A stretch of DNA of 64,000 bases from the NCBI GenBank assembly GCA_035318925.1, contig DATHDS010000036.1:82340-146339 (forward strand), given 5' to 3'. This DNA comes from VAXT01 sp035318925. GTDB taxonomy: Bacteria > Actinomycetota > Thermoleophilia > Gaiellales > Gaiellaceae. The position numbers and the translations under genes are program-made. Each line of letters begins with the position of its first letter. Within the stretch, counting starts at the first letter, position 1. The notes beneath the pieces are model-generated. The model saw only the letters and a program-made list of their open reading frames with translations. It was not told the origin of the DNA and did not search any database. Shown here piece after piece: positions 24,631 through 33,561 of the stretch.

Positions 24631-25209
24631 ATGGTCGTAGCGACAATGACATTCAGAAACAGAGGCTTGACCGCGAGGGCCACGATTCTCGCGGCTGTCC
24701 TTGCCGTTCTGGGGATCACGCTCGGGACGCTCGCGGCCACAGGCATTTTCGAGGGCGGGGGCTCAGCCGGAAGCGGTCGGACGGTGTGTGAGGGAGTGTG
24801 CCTTCGGCTACCCGCGGGCTGGACCGCCGGAACGCTTGTCGGGGGGCGCTCTGGCGAGTTGAGTGCGGCGCCGTTCAAGCTCCCGAGCTGGGTAAGAGAA
24901 GGAGAACAACGAAAGGGAGTAGTCGAGATTCCGAAGGGGCAGTTTGTGATCATGATCGGCACCAGCGCTCGCGGGTACGAGTACGGATGGGATCGTGTGA
25001 AGCGCATCGCGGTCAGCCCGGACTCCTTGAGACAGGAGCGAGCCCCCGGACACCGCTCCTTCGCCGTGCGAAATGTGACGTTCCGCGGGCGTTCAGTGAG
25101 TGTCGGGGTGCAGTTCGCAGATTCCCGGCCGACCAACGATCAGTTCTCGACCGCGAATCGCGTCCTCGCCGGTGCTTATCTGGAGCCGCCTCCGGCTTAT
25201 ACCCATTAG
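24631..25209 (+). CDS. Membrane-anchored or secreted protein, unknown
   Basis: A 192-residue protein with one N-terminal hydrophobic helix (about residues 16-38) and a Gly-rich linker, then an extracytoplasmic domain. Two Cys close together (RTVCEGVCLRLPAGW) could form a disulfide. The domain contains KGQFVIMIGTSARGYEYGW and is not a family I recognise. ATG 24631 has AGGAG 7 bases upstream. Base composition is a little lower in GC than neighbouring genes. Confidence 0.68.
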   Translation: MVVATMTFRNRGLTARATILAAVLAVLGITLGTLAATGIFEGGGSAGSGRTVCEGVCLRLPAGWTAGTLVGGRSGELSAAPFKLPSWVREGEQRKGVVEIPKGQFVIMIGTSARGYEYGWDRVKRIAVSPDSLRQERAPGHRSFAVRNVTFRGRSVSVGVQFADSRPTNDQFSTANRVLAGAYLEPPPAYTH

Positions 25210-25230
25210 ATTCGCCTGCGCGCCCACCTT

Positions 25231-26862
25231 CTAGCCGAACGTGAAGGCGTAGCCCCGCACGCCGGGGGTGAACTGCAGCTCGAGCAGGCCGGTCGTCAGC
25301 GAAGGCATCCGCAGGAGCGTGTAGAGGCGGCTTCCGTCGACGCGCACGGTTCCCTTCTCGGTGCCGTCGACGAGGACGTTCACCTCCCCGCGGCCGCCGA
25401 GGACGAGGTGCACCTGCCGCGCGGTGAAGCCCAGTCGGAGCCGCGCGCCGAGGCCCGCGACGATCTCCTCCGGGGTCACCTTCCAGGTCCCTGAGTAGGC
25501 GAGCTCGCTCTGCTGGAGCGCCCCCGCCGGGAACCGGTAGTCCGCGAACCGGTCGCGCGCGACCGTGCTCTGCGCGAAGCGCTGGAGCCGCTGGTAGCCG
25601 AGGTACGTCTCCGGTGTCAGCACCGTTCTCGGCGTCGGATCCGAGAGCTCATTAGCGACCGGAAGTGTGCCCGCGCTCTCGCCGAGCAGCGTGCGGATCC
25701 GCGCTTCCGTCGTGTCGTATTCGCCCTCGCCGAAGTGGTAGTAGCGGAGGTGCCCACGGCGGTCGATCAGGTACTTCGCGGGCCAGTACTGGTTCTGGAA
25801 CGCATTCCAGGTCCCGTAGTCGTTGTCGAGCCCGACCGGATACTTGATCCCCAGCCGGTGCACCGCATCTTCGACGTTGCCCGCCACGTGCTCGAAGGCG
25901 AACTCGGGCGTGTGGATTCCGAGCACGACGAAGCCGCGGTCGCGGTACGTGCGGTACCAGGCCTTCACGTGCGGCAGCGTGCGCAGACAGTTGATGCACG
26001 AGTACGTCCAGAAATCGACGAGGACGACCTTTCCGCGCAGCTTCTTCAGCGTCAGCGGCTGCGTGTTGATCCAGTGCGAGATCCCGGTCAGCTCCGGCGC
26101 CGCCCCGAAGTCCTGAAGGGTCGTGCTGCTCGCTTGCTCTCGCGTGTGGCCCGTCAGCTTTCGCAGCTCGCTCTGGGCCCGCCCGTTCTGCTCGACCTTC
26201 TTCTGGAGCGCATCGGTATAGCCGGGGATCGCGGTCTGGAAGTGACGGTCGACGTTGAAGGCGATCGCGAGCGCGGTCAGCGCGACGACGACGCCGAGCA
26301 CCTGCCGGATTGAGTGCGCGTGCGGCCTGAGCTTGTTCATTCCCGCTCGCCCGAAGAAGGCGACGAGCAGCATCGGCACGGCCGCGCCGATCGCATACGC
26401 GAGCGTGAGGACGATCGAGCGCGCTCCGACTTTCTGGGTCGCGCCGACGACCGTGATCGCGGCGAGGACGGGTCCCGCGCACGGCACGAACACGAGCCCG
26501 AGGCTCGCCCCGAGCAGGAAACCGCCGCCGAGGTCGCCCCCGGGCCTGCGCGTGAGCCGCAGCAGCGGACGTTGCAGGAGCTCCTCGAGTCGTGGGAACA
26601 GGAGCGTGGCCGCGACGAGGAAGAGCAGGCCGATCGCGACGTCGCGCAGGATGTCCTGAGGCAGGCCGAGTTTGCGGAGGAGCCAGACACCGAAGAGCGT
26701 GAAGGCCGAGAAGCTGACGATCAGGCCTCCGACGATTGCGAACGGCTTGCGACGCCCACCCGTCGCGCCTCCCGCGAAGACGATCGGCAGGACGGGCAGC
26801 ACGCATGGCGAGATCGCTGTGATGAACCCGGCAGCGAGGCCGATACCGATCAGAACGAGCAT
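25231..26862 (-). CDS. dipZ: DipZ-type CcdA/thioredoxin fusion (cytochrome c biogenesis/thiol-disulfide protein)
   Basis: A 543-residue fusion. Residues 1-230 form a CcdA/DsbD-like membrane domain with the paired cysteines in ISPCVLP and FVPCAGP that move electrons across the membrane. Residues 250-400 are a thioredoxin-like domain outside the membrane with active site YSCINC, the motif of Mycobacterium DipZ. The last 140 residues are a beta-rich domain of carbohydrate-binding type as in DipZ. It reduces extracytoplasmic disulfides, perhaps for cytochrome maturation. ATG 26862 is 27 bases after the helicase stop, so the two are probably cotranscribed. Confidence 0.9.
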   Translation of the reverse strand: MLVLIGIGLAAGFITAISPCVLPVLPIVFAGGATGGRRKPFAIVGGLIVSFSAFTLFGVWLLRKLGLPQDILRDVAIGLLFLVAATLLFPRLEELLQRPLLRLTRRPGGDLGGGFLLGASLGLVFVPCAGPVLAAITVVGATQKVGARSIVLTLAYAIGAAVPMLLVAFFGRAGMNKLRPHAHSIRQVLGVVVALTALAIAFNVDRHFQTAIPGYTDALQKKVEQNGRAQSELRKLTGHTREQASSTTLQDFGAAPELTGISHWINTQPLTLKKLRGKVVLVDFWTYSCINCLRTLPHVKAWYRTYRDRGFVVLGIHTPEFAFEHVAGNVEDAVHRLGIKYPVGLDNDYGTWNAFQNQYWPAKYLIDRRGHLRYYHFGEGEYDTTEARIRTLLGESAGTLPVANELSDPTPRTVLTPETYLGYQRLQRFAQSTVARDRFADYRFPAGALQQSELAYSGTWKVTPEEIVAGLGARLRLGFTARQVHLVLGGRGEVNVLVDGTEKGTVRVDGSRLYTLLRMPSLTTGLLELQFTPGVRGYAFTFG

Positions 26863-26889
26863 TTTCTCACCACGCTAGAGACCGGCGAA

Positions 26890-29406
26890 TTAACCAGGCG
26901 TTACATCGGCGGAGCGCGCCGGCTCGCCTGACGGCGCGGAGCTTCCGGCCCCAGCGGGCTTCCGGCGCCGCCGACGCCGCTTGGGCGGAGCGCCGTTTGC
27001 AGCGCCGTCCTGGGCCGCCTGGGCCTCGGTCGGCTGCTGCTGCTGGCCCCCCCGCCGCTTGCGCCGGCGGCGCCGACGCCTGTTCGTGTGCGCCTTCGGG
27101 GGAGGCAGGTTCTCGGCCAGAGCGTGGGCGACCTCGGCGAGGGTCCCGACCTTCTCGCGCGCGCCCTCGATCAGCTTCGTCGCGCGCGGCGTGTAGCCCT
27201 CCGCGGAGGCGAGCAGCGCGACGCCCACCTCGAGCGGCAGCTCGAGCGCGGCGTTGACGAGCTTGGCCGCGTTCTCCTCGTGCCGGTGGCCACGCGAGTT
27301 GGCGAGCGCGCCCAACAGTCGCTTCGCCTCCGGGAACTCGGCGCTGACGCGGCGATCCTGCGCCTTGCGCGTGGCCCGCGCGAGCTTCCACGTCCAGCGC
27401 TCGAGAATCTGCTCCGGCGCATCCGCCTTGCCCTCGCCGATCGCGCGCAGGAGGATCCGGGCGCCCGGGACGCGATCCTTGTCCCAGGTCGGAGCCTGGG
27501 TGACGAGCGTCACGAGATCGTCGAAGTCGGCACGCTCCACGGTCATCGAGACCCGGTCGGCGAGCGCCATCATCCGCAACCGGCGGTTCGGGTTCTCGGC
27601 CGCCGCTGTCGCGAGGAACTGCTCGAGGCAGGCCCTGCTCGCCTTGCCCTCGGTCAGCTTCTTGACGAATTCGGCGCGCTCCTCGAAACGCACTTGCCGC
27701 CCTGCGATGGCCGCCCAGTAGCGCTGCTCGTCCTCGTCCAGGTAGTAGGGGTCGATCCGCTGCCACTCGCGTTGGATGACCGCCAGGCGTCTGCGCACGT
27801 CCGGAGTGACCGGAACGAGCCACGGCGCCGGGGAGAGCTTGCGGCGCGCGCGGCGGTTCGGCCGGCGGCGCGGGGCGGGAGTCACCCGTGCGCCCTCGCG
27901 GTAGAAGTCCGCGCCGAGCAGGCTGTGCAGCGAGACGGCGCGGTCGTTGTGCGTCGCGCCCTTGTTCACGAAGTCGACGACGATGCCGGCTTCCTTGCTC
28001 GGGTGCATCCGCATGATCCGGCCGATCCGCTGCTGGTAGACGCGCTTGCTCGCAGTCGGCGCGAGATGCATGACGACGGTCGCGCGGGGCGAGTTCCAGC
28101 CCTCGGCGAGCAGCATCGCGTTGATGAGGATGTCGATCTCGCCGCGCTCGTAGCCGGCGAGGATCTCGGCGAGCTTGACCGGCGGCGTCTTGCCGCTGAC
28201 CGCCTCGGCCTTCAACCCGGCGGCGCGGAACTCCTGGGCGAGGTTGTACGCATGCTCGACCCCGGCCGCGTAGACGATGCCCGGCGTGGAGTCGAAGCGG
28301 TCGCGATAGAGGCTCGCCGCGGCCTGGTTGAGAGCCGTGTGGTCGAGGACCGCGGCGAGCGCGCGCTCCTCGAAGTCGCCGCCGACGATCGGGACCGAAT
28401 GGATCGCGGCCGCGGGCGGAACGCGGAGGTTCCGCAGCGGCGCGATCAGTCCGCGGCGGGCGGCATCCTGAAGCGGGAGGTCGTCGACCGAGGCCGGGAA
28501 GACGTCCGAGACCTGCTTCGCGATCAGCTGCTCGGTCGCCGTCATCCCGATGTAGATCGGGTCCGGGAAGGCGCGGATTGCGGCGCTGGTCTTCTCGCCG
28601 AGCGCGGTGTGGGCCTCGTCGGCGATCACGAGCTGGTACGTCTCGCGGCTGACGCTGCCGTGGTGCCGCGCGAACCAGGCGTAGGTCTGAACCGTGATCG
28701 GGCTCCGCTGTGGAGACGACTGCCCTTCCTCGACGATGGGGGTCAGCCGGTCGCCGTAGCCCTCCGCGGCGAGCTCCCGGTTGAACTGCGAGACGAGCAG
28801 GCGGCGGTGCGTGAGGATGAGGACGCCCATCGTGCGCGCGGCCTCGACGAACCCGGCTGCGGCAATCGTCTTGCCCGAGGCAGTCGGATGGCGGAACCGG
28901 TAGCGCCGCACCGCTCCGGGGTCCTCGGCGGGCGAGAGCTCCTCGGGCAGAGGCTCCAGCTCTTCGTCCACCAGCTCCTCGAACTCTTCTTCCTCTTCGT
29001 CGAGCTCGCCCGCCTCGACCAGCCCGTTGCCGTTCACCGGCTCCTCGACGCGCTGGTTCGCGGCGATCAGCTCGGTGAGCATGCCCGCGAGCGCATCAAT
29101 CTGGTGGCGGCGCAGCTCGGTGCCCGAGGCGAGTTTCGGAGGCTTCTCGGACAGGACGCGCTCCAGGCCGAGCATGAGCGCGAAGCGCACCTTCCAGTGC
29201 GACGAAGGCTCCTTGCGGCCGCCCTCGATCTCGGCCGTTGCCTCGTCGAGGGCGTTGCGCCGCGCGGTGCCCGGGGCGAGCACCTGGGCCGGCTCCTCAC
29301 CGTTGTGGAGCAAGGGCTCGCCCGCCCAGTTCTCGGCGCGCTTGGCTGCGGCGACGAGATCGTCCGTCGCCGGAGTTGGTGCCCGCTGCTCGGTCGTTTC
29401 CTGCAT
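26890..29406 (-). CDS. SF2 DEAD/DEAH helicase with Arg-rich C-terminal tail
   Basis: An 838-residue superfamily 2 helicase. Motif I is HPTASGKT (about residue 176), motif II is ADEAH (about 261), motif III is MTAT and motif VI is QRIGRIMR. A strongly acidic insert (EEEEEFEELVDEELEPL) precedes motif I. The C-terminal 350 residues are helical and end in a tail with long Arg/Lys runs and Gln repeats, which would bind nucleic acid non-specifically. General architecture resembles stand-alone type III restriction-like or RNA-remodelling helicases, but no nuclease or methylase gene is nearby. The exact role is unknown. Confidence 0.87.
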   Translation of the reverse strand: MQETTEQRAPTPATDDLVAAAKRAENWAGEPLLHNGEEPAQVLAPGTARRNALDEATAEIEGGRKEPSSHWKVRFALMLGLERVLSEKPPKLASGTELRRHQIDALAGMLTELIAANQRVEEPVNGNGLVEAGELDEEEEEFEELVDEELEPLPEELSPAEDPGAVRRYRFRHPTASGKTIAAAGFVEAARTMGVLILTHRRLLVSQFNRELAAEGYGDRLTPIVEEGQSSPQRSPITVQTYAWFARHHGSVSRETYQLVIADEAHTALGEKTSAAIRAFPDPIYIGMTATEQLIAKQVSDVFPASVDDLPLQDAARRGLIAPLRNLRVPPAAAIHSVPIVGGDFEERALAAVLDHTALNQAAASLYRDRFDSTPGIVYAAGVEHAYNLAQEFRAAGLKAEAVSGKTPPVKLAEILAGYERGEIDILINAMLLAEGWNSPRATVVMHLAPTASKRVYQQRIGRIMRMHPSKEAGIVVDFVNKGATHNDRAVSLHSLLGADFYREGARVTPAPRRRPNRRARRKLSPAPWLVPVTPDVRRRLAVIQREWQRIDPYYLDEDEQRYWAAIAGRQVRFEERAEFVKKLTEGKASRACLEQFLATAAAENPNRRLRMMALADRVSMTVERADFDDLVTLVTQAPTWDKDRVPGARILLRAIGEGKADAPEQILERWTWKLARATRKAQDRRVSAEFPEAKRLLGALANSRGHRHEENAAKLVNAALELPLEVGVALLASAEGYTPRATKLIEGAREKVGTLAEVAHALAENLPPPKAHTNRRRRRRRKRRGGQQQQPTEAQAAQDGAANGAPPKRRRRRRKPAGAGSSAPSGEPARSADVTPG

Positions 29407-29511
29407 GTAAGCGGCGCGCTTCGGCCGCGTACCTCCGAGATAGAGAGAGAGCGCGCTCGGAATCCCCTAGTGAGCGTCGCTCGTCAAAGCATACCCGATC
29501 GGGGGCTTAGA

Positions 29512-31464
29512 TCAGGCGGACGGCGGGTTGCTCGGGCTCAGCTCGTACGAATAGCCTGCCTCGCGCAGGTAGGGCGTGAGGCCGCCCATGAAGAACGGGA
29601 AGCCGGCGCCGAGGATGAGGGCGGTGTCCACGTCCTTCGGAGAGGCGACGACGCCCTCGTCGAGCAGGTGCGCCACCTCGTCGGCGAGGGCTGCCACGGC
29701 TCCCTCTCGGATCTCCTCGACGCTGCGCGGGCTGGGCTCGCCCTGGGCGATCTCCAGCGAGCCGGCCGCGTAGTTCGCGAGGGTCTGCGAGAGCGGGAAG
29801 CGGTCCGGGTACGCCGCGTGCAAAGTCTCGAGCACGTGGTTCGAAACCGCCGGCCCGACCATCTGCAGGAGCACGGACGGCGCCATCGGCAGCCCGAGCG
29901 AGAGAATTGCCTCGTCCGCCTCATCGGGCGTCGAGCCGTGCTCGATCGCGTCGAGGACGACGCCCATCATCCGGGTCAGGAGCCGGTTGACGACGAAGCC
30001 CGGGCCGTCGTTCACCAACACGGGTCGTTTGCGGAGCTTGTCGGCGACTGCCCACGTCGTCGCGAGGGAGACGTCGTCCGTCTCGGGCGTGCGGACGAGC
30101 TCGACGAGCGGCATCGCGGCCACGGGATTGAAGAAGTGCATCCCGACCAGGCGCTCCGGATGCTCGAGGCCGTCGGCTATCGCGGTCACCGACAGAGCCG
30201 AGGTGTTCGTCGCTAGGACGCACTCGGCCGGGACGACCGCCTCGAGCTCGCCGAACAACTGCTGCTTGACGCCCAGCTCCTCAAAGATGGCCTCGAGCAC
30301 GAAGTCGCAATCCTCGAAGCCCTCGTAGGAGGTCGTGCCCTTCGCGAGTGCTGCGAGGGAGACCGCCTTCTGAGGATCGAGGCGCCCACGCGCCGCTGCG
30401 CCCGCCAGGTCGTCGCGGATCGTCTCGAGCGCGCGGTCGATGATGGCCTGCTCGAGGTCGCGGAGGACGACCGGAACCTCGAGTCGGCGGAGAAAGAGCG
30501 TCGCGAGCTGGGTCGCCATCAGGCCCGCGCCTGCGATCCCGACCTTCTTCACGTCGCGTGGCTCGACCGCGGGACGTCCTGCACCGCGCCGGGCGCGGCG
30601 CTCGACGAGGTCGAACGCATAGAGCGAGGCCTGCGCCTGCGGCGTGAAGAGCAGGTCGGCAAGCGCCTCCTCCTCGGCCCGGTACCCCTCCTCGAGGCTC
30701 CAGCCCGCAGCGCCTTCGATCAGGTCGAGAGCCCGGTAGGGAGCAGGAGCCGCTCCGTGCAGCATGTCGTCGAGCTGCCGTCTGGCGCGAGCGACGACCT
30801 CGGAGGTCTCGGACAGGTCCGCGTCCTCGCGCGCAGGCCGGTCGGCGGCGATCGAGATCGCCTCCTCGATGAGCTCCTCCGGCTCGACGGTGCGGTCGAC
30901 AAAGCCGAGCTCGAGCGCCTGCTGCGCGCTGAGCATCTTGTTCTGCCGCATGGGGTTGAGGACGGTGAGCTTCACCGCAGCGTCGAGGCCCGCGAGCCGC
31001 GGCGCGAGCTGGGTCGCCCCCCAGGCGGGAACGAAGCCAAGGAGGCACTCGGGCGATGCGAAGTGGCGGACGTCGTCGGCGATCACGCGGTAGTCGCAGT
31101 GCAGCGCAAGCTCGACCCCGCCGCCGAGCACGGCCCCGTTGATCGCGGCGACCGTCGGATACGGGAGCGCCCGAATTCGTCCGAACAGGTCGTGTCCCCG
31201 GCGGCTGCCCTCGATCGCCTGCTCGCGGCGTTCGATGAGCGGAAACTCGTTCAGGTCGGCGCCGCCGGAGAAGCTTCCGGTCTTTCCCGTGATCACGAGC
31301 GCGGAGAACTCGCCCTCCTCGAGCTCGGGCAGGAGCTCCGCGAGCGACTCGAGTGCAGCGCGGCCGAAGACGTTCGGTCGCCCGGGACCGCTCCCGTCGT
31401 CCATCGTCACGAGGGCCACGGAGTCGACGCGCTCCAGCGTGAACCGGGTCACGGGATCGGCCAC
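29512..31464 (-). CDS. Fused enoyl-CoA hydratase/3-hydroxyacyl-CoA dehydrogenase (beta-oxidation)
   Basis: A 650-residue bifunctional enzyme of FadB/FadJ type. The N-terminal crotonase domain (about 1-260) has the oxyanion-hole segments SGGADLNEF and GAVLGGGVELALHCDYRV. The dehydrogenase domain (about 300-650) has the NAD loop GAGLMATQLA, the HFFNPVAAMPLVE segment with catalytic His, and PGFVVNRLL. It is shorter than E. coli FadB (about 730). The frame is open 800 bases upstream but GTG 31464 fits homologues and follows TAACCT by 7 bases. It is transcribed divergently from the gene at 31489. Confidence 0.93.
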   Translation of the reverse strand: MADPVTRFTLERVDSVALVTMDDGSGPGRPNVFGRAALESLAELLPELEEGEFSALVITGKTGSFSGGADLNEFPLIERREQAIEGSRRGHDLFGRIRALPYPTVAAINGAVLGGGVELALHCDYRVIADDVRHFASPECLLGFVPAWGATQLAPRLAGLDAAVKLTVLNPMRQNKMLSAQQALELGFVDRTVEPEELIEEAISIAADRPAREDADLSETSEVVARARRQLDDMLHGAAPAPYRALDLIEGAAGWSLEEGYRAEEEALADLLFTPQAQASLYAFDLVERRARRGAGRPAVEPRDVKKVGIAGAGLMATQLATLFLRRLEVPVVLRDLEQAIIDRALETIRDDLAGAAARGRLDPQKAVSLAALAKGTTSYEGFEDCDFVLEAIFEELGVKQQLFGELEAVVPAECVLATNTSALSVTAIADGLEHPERLVGMHFFNPVAAMPLVELVRTPETDDVSLATTWAVADKLRKRPVLVNDGPGFVVNRLLTRMMGVVLDAIEHGSTPDEADEAILSLGLPMAPSVLLQMVGPAVSNHVLETLHAAYPDRFPLSQTLANYAAGSLEIAQGEPSPRSVEEIREGAVAALADEVAHLLDEGVVASPKDVDTALILGAGFPFFMGGLTPYLREAGYSYELSPSNPPSA

Positions 31465-31471
31465 GGCCGGG

Positions 31472-31481
31472 AGGTTATCGT
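31472..31481. promoter_or_regulatory. Overlapping divergent -10 boxes of two leaderless genes
   Basis: AGGTTA (31472-31477) is TAACCT on the minus strand, 7 bases before GTG 31464. TATCGT (31476-31481) is on the plus strand, 7 bases before GTG 31489. The two hexamers share two base pairs, so polymerase can serve only one direction at a time. Confidence 0.55.
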
Positions 31482-31488
31482 CCGGGCC

Positions 31489-32169
31489 GTGTCCGACTGG
31501 GCCGAGCACGTCGAGCGGGAGGTCGAGCGCTATCGAGACGGCGAAGCCCGGCTCCCCGACGCTGCCGACCCGGACGCTCGCCAGAGACAGCTCACGCGCA
31601 TGGGAAACGCGGCCGGCGGCGCCGGGCTTGCACTGCTGATGGACGGCCGGGCCGGCGAGGCGTCGGAGTGGCTCCACCGCGCGGCCGAGCGCTACCGGGA
31701 GAGCATCGCCGACGCGCCTCCGGGCAGCTGGGGAAGGCCGATCGGCGCGATGAAGGCGCTGCTGATCGCCGGCGACCGGGCCGGCGCCGAGGAAGCGGCT
31801 CGCTGGGCGCTCGAGCTCGGCGCCTCCGAGGCCGAGTCCCCGATCGGACGCTACGCCGGCACCCTTGCGCTGCTCGTCCTCGGTCGCGACGCCGACGCCA
31901 GGCCGCTGGCCGCCTCGCTGCGGCGGCGCGACGACTTTCCGGGCGACGTGGCCGACGCGCTGGCGGCGCTCGCCTCCTCCGACTGCTCGGCCTACACCCG
32001 TGCCGTCGAGAGCGTCCTCGAGTCGTTCGAGGCCCGCGAGGAGTACCTCGAGGACATCGCCGTCGCGGACACCGTGCTGGTGCTCCAGGCGCTCGCTGCG
32101 CGCCGCGGGCTCGCGGCCGAGCTCGCCTCGCCGCTTCTGCCCAGGAGGGTTTGGCGAAACATGGTCTGA
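31489..32169 (+). CDS. TPR-like helical protein, unknown
   Basis: A 226-residue all-helical protein of unrecognised family. Ala/Leu/Arg-rich repeats such as LLIAGDRAGAEEAARWALELG and LLVLGRDADARPLAASL look like tetratricopeptide units. There is no signal peptide or membrane segment. GTG 31489 stands 7 bases after TATCGT, only 24 bases from the divergent start of the beta-oxidation gene. The last codons overlap the left arm of a long palindrome (32143-32307). It could be an adaptor or immunity-like protein, but the sequence does not say. Confidence 0.72.
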   Translation: MSDWAEHVEREVERYRDGEARLPDAADPDARQRQLTRMGNAAGGAGLALLMDGRAGEASEWLHRAAERYRESIADAPPGSWGRPIGAMKALLIAGDRAGAEEAARWALELGASEAESPIGRYAGTLALLVLGRDADARPLAASLRRRDDFPGDVADALAALASSDCSAYTRAVESVLESFEAREEYLEDIAVADTVLVLQALAARRGLAAELASPLLPRRVWRNMV

Positions 32170-32307
32170 GCCGCCGGGCCGCGCTGCTCGCCCCGAGGCC
32201 GGGTCCTCACTCGCCCCGGTAGTGGTGACTACCGGGGCTCCCTGCGTCCGCGGCCTCGGAACGAGCATCGCACCCCGGCGACGAGCAACGTTCCGCCAAA
32301 CCCTCCT
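32143..32307. repeat. 165-base long palindrome between convergent genes
   Basis: AGGAGGGTTTGGCG (32143-32156) is perfectly complementary to CGCCAAACCCTCCT (32294-32307), and the match extends to 18 bases with one mismatch (GAAAC/GTTCC). Inside, TGCTCG and CCGAGGCCG (32185-32201) pair with CGGCCTCGG and CGAGCA (32251-32267), and CCCCGGTAGT-GGTG-ACTACCGGGG forms the apex (32214-32237). The arms overlap the 3' ends of both convergent genes. It may act as a bidirectional terminator or be a miniature mobile element. Confidence 0.75.
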
Positions 32308-32836
32308 AGCCCGAGCTAGGCGGGTGCAGGAAGGCGGTGATGATCAGCGGATCCAGCGCCGCGTCCTCCATGTCGCGAGCCTTCTCGACGAGCTCGGTGA
32401 TGAGCTCGAGCGCCTGCTCCGGCGTCACACGTGCGTTCACCTGCGCGCTGCGAAACTGGCCCTGGTCCCTCAACGCGAAGCCCTGGTGAACCTCTTCGAT
32501 CATCGCGGCTTGAAGATCGCCGGTGAGGCGCGACCGCAGGAGCTCGGGCCCCACGCGCACCGTCGTCGCGACCGCCCGGTAGGGCTTCTCCCGTCCCTTT
32601 CCGCCCTCGGCGCGCTCGATCAGCCCGGCGCGCACGAGCATCTTGACGTGAAAGTGCAGATGGCCCGGGTCGACCCCGAGCCGGTTCGCAAGCTCGCGGT
32701 TGGTGAGTGCCTCCTCGCCCTCCGCGCCGAGCATCTCGAGCACGCGCAGCCGCAACGGATGGCCGAGGGCCTTGAGCTGCTCCGCCCGCTCGATCGTCAG
32801 GACGTCGCTGTGAACAGAGGGGACGGCCTCTGACAT
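32306..32836 (-). CDS. ArsR-like winged-helix regulator
   Basis: A 176-residue protein with an N-terminal winged helix-turn-helix of the ArsR/HTH-20 kind (residues 17-95: LKALGHPLRLRVLEML, then LTNRELANRLGVDPGHLHFHVKMLV) and a C-terminal helical domain. The metal-binding Cys pair of ArsR is absent, so the signal is probably not a thiophilic metal. ATG 32836 lies about 5 bases after the expected transcription start of a strong promoter. It is likely to autoregulate or control the divergent or neighbouring pgl gene; this is inference. Confidence 0.85.
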   Translation of the reverse strand: MSEAVPSVHSDVLTIERAEQLKALGHPLRLRVLEMLGAEGEEALTNRELANRLGVDPGHLHFHVKMLVRAGLIERAEGGKGREKPYRAVATTVRVGPELLRSRLTGDLQAAMIEEVHQGFALRDQGQFRSAQVNARVTPEQALELITELVEKARDMEDAALDPLIITAFLHPPSSG

Positions 32837-32847
32837 AGAAACAGCTA

Positions 32848-32875
32848 CATATAGGAATTCAGCCTACGTTGTCAA
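32848..32875 (-). promoter_or_regulatory. Strong sigma-70-type promoter for the ArsR-like gene
   Basis: On the minus strand, TTGACA (32875-32870) and TATATG (32853-32848) are separated by 16 bases, and the ATG follows 11 bases later. The promoter overlaps the last codons of pgl. Confidence 0.7.
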
Positions 32876-33536
32876 GGTTGGCGGCGGCCGCGCGATCGAG
32901 CAGCGCGATCGTCTCTCCGTCGGCCGAGCGCAGCAGGCTGCCCGGAACGGTCGGGTCCGGCGGCCCCCCGAACGCGCGCGCAACGGCTTCCGCCTTTCCG
33001 GCTCTGACCACGAGGAAGACGACCTGGCTCGCCGCCGAGAGCGCCGGCAGCGTCATCGTCACGCGCTCGACGTCGTCATGCGGGACCGCGATCGCGCGGC
33101 GTTCTCGCTCCTCGAGGGCGGGCGAGCCGGGGAAGAGCGAGGCCGTGTGCCCGTCGGGTCCGAGACCCTGGAGCGCGAGCCCTAGCCGCACGCCCTCGAG
33201 CTCACGGTCGTACTCGGCCGCCGCCTGTTCGCCGCCCAGTTCGCCGCGGATGCGGTGGACCTCGGAGGGGTGGTGCTCGATGCGGTCGAGGAGCGTCCTC
33301 TTGACGAGCAGGAAGTTGGAGCGCTCGTCGTCAGGCGGCACGCAGCGCTCGTCGCCCCACCAGAGCTTCGCTGGAGCCCAGTCCGGCTCGAGCGCCGCGG
33401 CCTGCTCGTAGGCGGGCCCGGGCGCGCTGCCGCCCGAGAGCGCGATGTGCTCGCCCCCGCGTGCGGCCTCGACGAGGAGCTCGGCCGCTGCAGTCTGCGC
33501 CTCGTCTGCTGAGTCGAAGACCCTGAAGTCGACCAA
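32859..33536 (-). CDS. pgl: 6-phosphogluconolactonase
   Basis: A 225-residue DevB-family enzyme of the oxidative pentose phosphate pathway, hydrolysing 6-phosphogluconolactone. Landmarks are ALSGGSAPGPAYE (phosphate binding), WWGDERCVPPDDERSN and LGPDGHTASLFPGS with the catalytic His. The start is TTG 33536. No zwf, gnd or opcA lies beside it, unlike in many actinobacteria, so it is a stand-alone copy. A hairpin stands 26 bases upstream. Confidence 0.93.
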   Translation of the reverse strand: MVDFRVFDSADEAQTAAAELLVEAARGGEHIALSGGSAPGPAYEQAAALEPDWAPAKLWWGDERCVPPDDERSNFLLVKRTLLDRIEHHPSEVHRIRGELGGEQAAAEYDRELEGVRLGLALQGLGPDGHTASLFPGSPALEERERRAIAVPHDDVERVTMTLPALSAASQVVFLVVRAGKAEAVARAFGGPPDPTVPGSLLRSADGETIALLDRAAAANLDNVG

Positions 33537-33561
33537 GGCGCCGCTTGCGGTGCCGCCCTCA

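Noticed and set aside
27088..30216. 1042-codon open frame on the plus strand
   Set aside because: It lies antisense to the helicase and beta-oxidation genes, both with clear family motifs; the translation is Arg/Leu/Val-rich without motifs, as expected for a shadow frame in GC-rich DNA.
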